Below are positions 57,616-64,000 of a stretch of 64,000 nucleotides of DNA, piece by piece (position 1 is the stretch's first letter; each line of letters starts with the position of its first letter). The position numbers were made by a program, and so were the translations under genes. Origin of the DNA: Pycnopodia helianthoides (Eukaryota > Echinodermata > Asteroidea > Forcipulatida > Asteriidae); contig CM063248.1 of the NCBI GenBank assembly GCA_032158295.1, forward strand, positions 1,839,773 to 1,903,772, in the 5' to 3' direction. Below the pieces are notes generated by a model. That model was not told the origin of the DNA. It did not search any database and saw only the letters and a list, made by a program, of their open reading frames with translations.

Positions 57616-58877
57616 CATTTATTGCAGTAGAAATAATAAATATCAAATTACCATAGTTCTACACAGGCATGCAACTTTTCCTCAGATCAACTGATTTCCT
57701 CTTTTTTTTATTCTCAGTTTTACCATTCAAAATTGAAAAAAACTGTATAAAATCATTGAAATTTTGTAATTTCCTCTTTTTTGGTGAAGTTACAGTTGCA
57801 TGCCTGTCTACAAAATAAGCTGAGACATTTACATGCAGATAGACCTTATGCTTGCATTTGAGTAGGGCGCCCTCGACTAGAGGTCAAAAGAAGCCCACTC
57901 TTTGCGCCGTGAGTACATAGATTTGCGCTTTCTGTTGTTGCATCATCGTTTTACCTCTAAGATGGCGGTGCGATGACATCAACGCATTGAAAGGTCTTTT
58001 GAAAAGCTTTTATACATGTTCATAAAAACCTCTTAAACACGCGAAGTTTTTTCTGAAACAGGTTCTGACAACCTTGAAGTGTTTTTTTTCTTCTATCAAT
58101 CAATGCTGTAACCATCTCTAGATTTAGTGGCCCTCCCAAAGAGGCACTTATGCTAAATTGTAGACGCTGTAAAAATGTGAAACTTTGTGTGAAGGAAGAG
58201 TAACCCAAAGTGGTATTTAATTTTATTACGTCGGAGCTTCACTTTAATCTTCTTCATTCAATGCAGCTCTTACTTCAAGCAAAAATACTGCCACTCAGGT
58301 AAAGAGTGCTCCGTGGATTTGATGATTAAACTTCTAAGACAAGAAAGTACGGTCGTACAGAGTGTTACTGAAATTACCCAATGAAATACACAAATTGGCA
58401 ACCAGCTTGACCCCAGCGCAAAAGGCCACCGCCGTCATCGTTGTGCTGGCCCGATGTCTGGATGCAGAATATATTATTGATCTCGCTGTTTGTATTTCTT
58501 AACCGACTATCGACCACGCACTCATTGATTGCAAGCGTTGATTTTGCATGGCAGCGTTTGGTTTTTCTTGATTCTTCACTGGATCTTACAGACTGCTAAT
58601 TAGTATGCTCAACAACATGGACCTTGTATACTGGATTGTATAGCATGCATTTTGTAAGACAGAAATTGTCAAATTGCTCTGTAGGAGTTTTTCTCACAGT
58701 ATTTTGTTTCAACCAGCATGACCTTTTCACAGTTTTTTGAAATGGAAATTATGTTATCACTATAATATAATTTAATTTACAACTATTGTTATGGCTTTTC
58801 TGAAGTTTCTGATGTACACAAAATGGGCTCAGATTTCCCCATGATTTGATTTTATAATTAGCCTTTGCCAAACTTTC

Positions 58878-58995
58878 AGGCCTGGTAGTACACATAGGCC
58901 TTGGAGGTAGTGGCTTCTGTTGCCCTGGTCTTGGCCTTGGTGCCCCTTCAAAAGTTTCCCATAGACTTTAAGATTTACCAATGGAATGCAGGGTT
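58878..58995 (+). repeat. family E interspersed repeat
   Basis: caggcctggtagtacacata ... ccctggtcttggccttggtg ccccttcaaaag ... atagactttaagatttacca. It is the closest relative of 63741-63898. Confidence 0.65.
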
Positions 58996-59185
58996 TTTCT
59001 CCAGGGTTTTTCCAAAACTGGGGGGCACTCTGGACCATAATTTTCAAAGCTTGGCCTGAGGATGTTGAATTGAAACAAAGTCCTTTTGAATATTTGTTAC
59101 TTGGTGTACATGTATATCTTTGGTTTTAAAAGCACTACTGTACAATCTAGGGCATTCTAAATTATTTGATTTTATAAATTTTATC

Positions 59186-59565
59186 TTTAAGGAACATTAC
59201 AGAATTGGTTTTTGCTGGCAAACCTGACAAAACAGTTGTAAGCACTTTATGTAATCAACATTGTACACAAACTGACAAACCTGTAGAAGTTGAGATTGAT
59301 CGGCCATCTGGGTCACGAGAAAATACACATTTGCATGAAATCATATAGATTCAAAAAATGAATAAAACGCTCACTGAGCGATTAACTCCAATCGGAAAAT
59401 TAGTTTATTCATTTCTCATCAAATATGGTGTTTCATACAGAAATACTTCAAGGGATGTTTTCTACTATCATCATCATTAGACCGTGTAAGTTTTATGTAA
59501 ATCTGTGATCAAAAAGTATATTTTACAAGTTTTTTTCTTACCAATTCTGTATAATGTTCCTTTAA
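59186..59565. mobile_element. family D MITE-like element, copy 2
   Basis: Ends ctttaaggaacattacagaa ttgg and ccaattctgtataatgttcc ttta. It is very similar to copy 1 throughout and is followed by a C-run. Confidence 0.8.
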
Positions 59566-59910
59566 GTCCCCCCCCCCCCCAATTCATGCATGTTGGCCCG
59601 ATGTGCGAGCTTGTGCATCGGTAGAACCCTGTAGAAGTGTCCTTTCAAAGTGGAAATTAAAAATGGTCTCAAAATTGAAAATATCAGGCCTGCCATTTTG
59701 CTTGTAAATTCCTTCAAAAGAAGTGAAGTAGCCAACAACTGAGATGAATTATTGAAAACTTAGAGTTGTTTTGGGTTAATATAGATGGTCTATAAATCCT
59801 CTGGACTGTCCAGACAGGTTTGGGGGTAGTTGGACTCTATATCATCCCGTTGAAATTGTGAAGCATGACTTATTTTCAAGATGTGTTTTTCTCTTGTCAG
59901 ATGACATCCT
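59566..59910 (+). other. DCLK intron, between elements
   Basis: A run of about 13 C, then ggcccgatgtgcgagcttgt gcatcggtagaaccctg, a fragment that recurs at about 51530-51595. No exon. Confidence 0.5.
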
Positions 59911-60106
59911 GGGTCCAATTTCATAGAGCTGCTTAAGCAGAAAATATTGCTTAACAGTTGTCTGCTAAGCAGAAATGATTAGCAGGAAACCAGTCTCAAA
60001 TTGTAAATGTGACATGGTAGTTTGGCTGGTAACCTTAATCTGGTAAGCATAATTTTGTTGTGCTTAGCTACTTTTTGTGCCTGAGCAGCTCTGTGAAATT
60101 GGGCCC
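59911..60106. mobile_element. family A MITE-like element, best copy
   Basis: 196 bp with inverted ends of about 30 bp: gggtccaatttcatagagct gcttaagca and its partner ctgagcagctctgtgaaatt gggccc. Diagnostic inner blocks are ctgctaagcagaaatgatta, ggctggtaaccttaatctgg and aagcataattttgttgtgct. It has no coding capacity, and the family is represented by at least seven copies or fragments in this window. Confidence 0.8.
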
Positions 60107-60295
60107 TGGTCTTGGATCCAAGACGCTCCAGTTAGGTACATGTAGTCACAAAAACCTAACCTGGTATCATCCCACAAACCGCCTCGCCACCAGAGGGCGC
60201 TATCACGGGAATGATAGCGCCCGCGAGCCGCAACAACGTTTTTCTGTGACTACGTGTATTCGTGACTAAACAACTGGAGGGTCTTGGAACCCAGA
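60107..60295. mobile_element. palindromic element with a GC hairpin core
   Basis: tggtcttggatccaagacgc tccagtt at the left matches the inverse of aactggagggtcttggaacc ca at the right, with tgtagtcacaaaaa / tttttctgtgactacg inside. The core at 60195-60222 is a perfect 11-bp hairpin (gggcgctatca / tgatagcgccc) with a 6-base loop. Confidence 0.75.
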
Positions 60296-61476
60296 CTATA
60301 ATGACATCTTAAAACAAAAGGAATGCCTAATTAAAAAGTGTTGCCTGAGGCATCGTGAAACAACAATAAGGCCCCTTGGCATTAGGGCTGAGAAGGCTTG
60401 ACATGGATCTAAAATGATTAGTCTCTCATTTCTATAGTCCCCCCTTCTGTTCCATACATAGAAGATGTTCAAATTAAAAACTTGATATGTAGTCCGATAC
60501 ATATGTATACACACAGTAGCTAAAGTAATATTTATTACCAAATAAAAGTGGTTCTTCGTCACACAGCTCGTACTAATTTTATGATCCATCTAGATGTAGG
60601 TGTGACCTATTTTTTTCTTTTGGATATTCCTTATTCCATTTTTATAGCGTCTTGTCCTCACACTGCCACAGGCTGGGAGGATTATATTCACATACTCAAA
60701 TATGAGGAGTGCTCGTCGACAACAAAACCCTGTATGTCCGTGCGGCAGCTGTACCCTATTCTATTGGACTTGAACCAGACCAAATATATTTGCCGGAGGA
60801 CGTGCTACTGTAGCCGTGGCTAATTTATGCGTCTGGGTATGACGTGCATGTGTTACGGACGGATTGTCGGGCTGTTTCCTTCTGTGTTTAACGCGTCTCT
60901 CGAATCGAATGCTCTGATCAGAATTTGGAAAAAGGGTGTCTGTATTTGCCTAAACTTGAAAATGGAGTTCCTAACTTAATCTCTTTAAAGTATGGAGCAA
61001 GGACTTCGCTCTATGTCTTGTATTTTTTAAAACTTAATTTGGGGTTGAACAAAGAAAAATTTACAAGAGCAGGATTTGAACCAACGACCTCCAGATTAAT
61101 GTGCAGGCACTCAACCAACTGTGCTTTGTTTTACTTGGCACACATTAATTCCCCTTTAAGCCATATGCTACTGTCCATGTAATGCCCTTTAATGTTTGTC
61201 TGTTTCGTTAATTGTATCATCAAGAGATCAACCTGACAGAAATTAAGTTTACTTTTTTGTAACCCATCATGGGTGCTATATCTTTTCAACTGTTTTTCTG
61301 TGTACATGTTTCCTTTGTATTTTTACCTGTGAGATGTATATGTAAAAGAAACAAAGTTTTCCTTACATTTATTAATTAAAAGATGAACTAGGTTGTCCAC
61401 ATTTAAAATGGGGGTGTCCAAAAGTTCCATATGCCCCTCCTTGTTCTTCATTTTTAACATTTGTATGTCAAGTCAA
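60296..61476 (+). other. DCLK intron with a tRNA-like fragment
   Basis: At 61065-61125 (minus strand) aggatttgaaccaacgacct ccagatt ... caaccaactgtgc resembles the 3' half of a tRNA-derived SINE; a relative is at 42640-42715. No exon was found. Confidence 0.5.
61065..61125 (-). mobile_element. tRNA-derived SINE fragment
   Basis: The reverse complement contains ggttcaaatcct (B box-like) after a tgagtgcctgcacattaatc tgg segment. It is preceded on the + strand by gaacaaagaaaaattt, which also precedes the relative at 42640. Confidence 0.5.
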
Positions 61477-62282
61477 GGCTGGAAGGGATAACAGTCTGGC
61501 CCCTCTTGCAAGGTGAGCATCTGTATTCATTATCATTGTGCGGATACAGGGAATATGGCCAAGACGGTTGCAGGTACAACACCAAGCCTGTGTGCAATGA
61601 AATCTGAGGCTGGTAGGGAATAAGACTGGTACCTTTTACTGGCAATGCTATTAGATTGTGTCAGCGTACAGGGAATCTAACCAGTATGGCGCCGTTATAG
61701 ATTTCAAGTCCCTGTCTCTAATGCTACAAACCTGTATACATCGAAACCGAGGCTGGCAGGGAATTAGACTGGTACCTTTTACTGGCAATGCTATTAGATT
61801 GTGTCAGCGTACAGGGAATCTAACCGGTATGGCGCCGTTATAGATTTCAAGTCCCTGTCTCTAATGCTACAAATCTGTATACATCGAAACCGAGGCTGGC
61901 AGGGAATTAGACTGGTACCTTTTACTAGCAATGCTATTAGATTGTGTCAGCGTACAGGGAATCTAACCAGTATGGCGCCGTTATAGATTTCAAGTCCCTG
62001 TCTCTAATGCTACAAACCTGTATACATCGAAACCGAGGCTGGCAGGGAATTAGACTGGTACCTTTTACTGGCAATGCTATTAGATTGTGTCAGCGTACAG
62101 GGAATCTAACCGGTATGGCGCCGTTATAGATTTCAAGTCCCTGTCTCTAATGCTACAAACCTGTATACATCGAAACCGAGGCTGGCAGGGAATTAGACTG
62201 GTACCTTTTACTAGCAATGCTATTAGATTGTGTTAACGTACAGGGAATCTAACCAGTATGGCCATTTTCAAATTCCTGTCTC
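61477..62282. repeat. 143-bp tandem (satellite-like) array
   Basis: Copies begin with ggctgg at 61608, 61751, 61894, 62037 and 62180; a degenerate first copy begins at about 61477. Neighbouring units differ at one or two bases (cca/ccg gtatgg; ttactg/ttacta gcaat). The difference alternates between units, suggesting growth by a two-unit step. Open frames within units repeat at the same spacing and are not genes. Confidence 0.9.
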
Positions 62283-64000
62283 TCTGGGGTTGGTGAACTG
62301 CTTTTGTAGAGATCTGAAATTATATGCAGTCACTTGTGAAGCTATGATACAACCTGCTTAATGCACTGACTACCCAACAGCCCACTTGAGAAAGAGAATC
62401 GTTATAAATTCTAATCGGCATGCATGAAGTGTTTACCGGTAAAAAATATTTTAATTCTTCCCCCTAAACGAATGAAAGTTGATAGATTGTTGCAGGTGCT
62501 TCAGAAATGTAATTAACAGACTGAATTTAGCAATTTTGAAAACCATGGAATGCAGAATATATTAATTATGATAAATGCGGAATGACACATTCATGCCACT
62601 CTTAATCGGTGGCGAGAAAGACCTTAGCTAGAAGTAGGCAATATGGTGTTCGGATAATCAATACTAAAAGCTGTGAAAACACTCAAACCGAACTTTGGAG
62701 AGCTGCTTTTAAAGCGCAAAAAGTGACTAAGCACAAAACAGTAACTAATTTGTCAAAGACCAATATCCGCACTTTATGTTACCCAAAATATAAATGAAAG
62801 TGTAAGATCAATCGGTCATCGCAGTCACAAGAAAATTGTGAAAAACTACATTATATGTTTTCACTTTTTCCTAACGTTAGGTTTTAGACACGATGAGATT
62901 AAAACTAATTGTTTTACTCATGAGAAAACAGTGAAAAACACTGTTATATGTTTTCACTGTTTTCAAACATTGGGTTTCGGTCTTTGGACTTATTTCCTAA
63001 AAACTAAAGCATTTTTCAAGCAAAACTATTTCGAGGGAAGTTTTCCACCATGGCTATCTTTACACCACGGAAGTTATGTGCATATTTCTGTGACCATGAA
63101 ATTTATCAATCTTGCCAATGTTGTGCAGCCCCTTTAAGGAGTTTGCTATCGGTGAAAGAGGAAAGATTCTGCAGTGCCTACGAGTCTGTTATGATGACGA
63201 TGACAAGATATTGCGTGATATGCAAGACTATGGTTGAGTTGTCCAGGGGTATGGGATGTCAAATTTTATAATGATTGGAAAGGCCTTGGAGAAGACGATG
63301 TATAAATAGAATAACATAAGGTTGATTATACCGATGCTTCGTGCTCTCAGCTGAGATGGAAGAGACTACGGGACTGCACACTGTAATAAGACGATGGGGT
63401 TTGATTTTTATCTGGACTTTGGTCGGACTGAGGATTTGCAATTTGTTATCGGCATGCATTCGTATAGATTTGCGGCCATATTGTCGCTCCCACTAAGTAG
63501 TGATATTTGGCTCTTATAATACAAGGGTGACAGGTCAGAACACTCTCCCCTTTTTTAAATCTTTTATAGCCAGATACTGTACAAGCTCCCTTTTTGCTTG
63601 TATGTAGTTCCTTTCTATATATCAATATACTAACTATGTTTTTTACTGATCACTTTGTTAGTAATAATAATTAACCGACTGCACCCTCAATGAGTTCATA
63701 TTCATCCCAATCACACTAGAGGACTCGGCCTTTGTACATCCAGGCCTTTAATTCCATGGAGGCCACAGCCTCTGCTGCCCTTGTCTTGGCCTTGGTGCCC
63801 CTTTAAAAGTTGCCCATAGACTTTAAGATTTTTCAATGAAAGTGCCCTTTGCAAAATGGAAACGACCTTGCCCTCTCAAAGATAAAATTCCAGGTCTGTA
63901 CATGTGTTGTTTATTCTTCGCCATAATTCAGATGAATAAACTACTGCACGCTATTCAGAAAATGTACAAAAGCCTCTCCCTTGTCCCATTTATCCCCCCC
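62283..64000 (+). other. DCLK intron, end of window
   Basis: AT-rich with remnants related to family D (gatcaatcggtcatcgcagt cacaagaaaattgtgaaaaa at 62808) and a family E copy at 63741-63898. No exon was recognised; the intron is still open at 64000. Confidence 0.55.
63741..63898 (+). repeat. family E interspersed repeat, best copy
   Basis: caggcctttaattccatgga at the left and aaaattccaggtctg at the right are inverse ends; inside are cttgtcttggccttggtgcc cctttaaaag and gtgccctttgcaaaatgg. It is about 160 bp and noncoding. Confidence 0.65.

Larger units (their letters stand above)
57148..59185 (+). other. DCLK intron, between elements
   Basis: Contains a SINE on the minus strand (57445-57615) and a family E copy (58878-58995). 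No exon was found. Confidence 0.55.

Noticed and set aside
60548..60823. 91-codon open frame with several Cys
   Set aside because: No acceptor, donor or recognisable domain, and composition does not differ from the surrounding intron.
61477..62282. CRISPR-like array
   Set aside because: The 143-bp units are contiguous with no variable spacers, and the genome is eukaryotic.

Overview
The window looks like AT-rich nuclear DNA of a marine invertebrate deuterostome, most likely an echinoderm. The evidence is one vertebrate-like MGA gene and one doublecortin-like kinase gene, both with ordinary GT-AG introns, in a background crowded with short inverted-repeat elements, tRNA-derived SINEs and a large foldback element. 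The species cannot be fixed from sequence alone. There is no bacterial-style operon, CRISPR array or integrated virus that I can recognise.

Layout. 1-5245: noncoding DNA with one possible exon (3588-3763) of an unrecognised gene. 5246-9259: a 4 kb palindrome with two arms of about 2 kb. 9260-14400: SINE, minisatellite and palindromic elements. 14400-14638: a likely promoter with two CACGTG E-boxes and a short first coding exon starting ATGGCGGACGACGG. 14639-21805: intron-like DNA with a 0.7 kb inverted repeat and one further exon candidate (20095-20195). 21806-34282: the main body of an MGA-like gene on the + strand. It has a 6.8 kb exon with the MGA-specific cysteine-rich DUF4801 region, then two exons encoding a bHLH domain, then an acidic C-terminal exon. 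No T-box was found, so the N-terminal part lies elsewhere or is missing. 34283 to about 38375: probable 3' UTR with a degenerate repeat family. 38376-47055: intergenic, mostly short inverted-repeat elements. 47056-47839: first coding exon of a doublecortin-like kinase gene (DCLK1/2 type, + strand). 47840-64000: its first coding intron, which is not finished at the window end and contains nested elements and a 143-bp tandem array.

Two things stand out. First, the MGA exon is split into three reading frames by two -1 shifts. One of them falls inside a 66-bp repeat where sister copies show exactly which G is missing. Two upstream exon candidates show the same kind of -1 shift. This points to systematic single-base deletions in the assembly, or less likely to real decay or recoding. 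Second, the bHLH keeps the His-Glu-Arg contact residues for CACGTG, and the nearest promoter-like region upstream has two such sites, which suggests possible autoregulation. The two genes are tandem and codirectional; nothing in the sequence links their functions.
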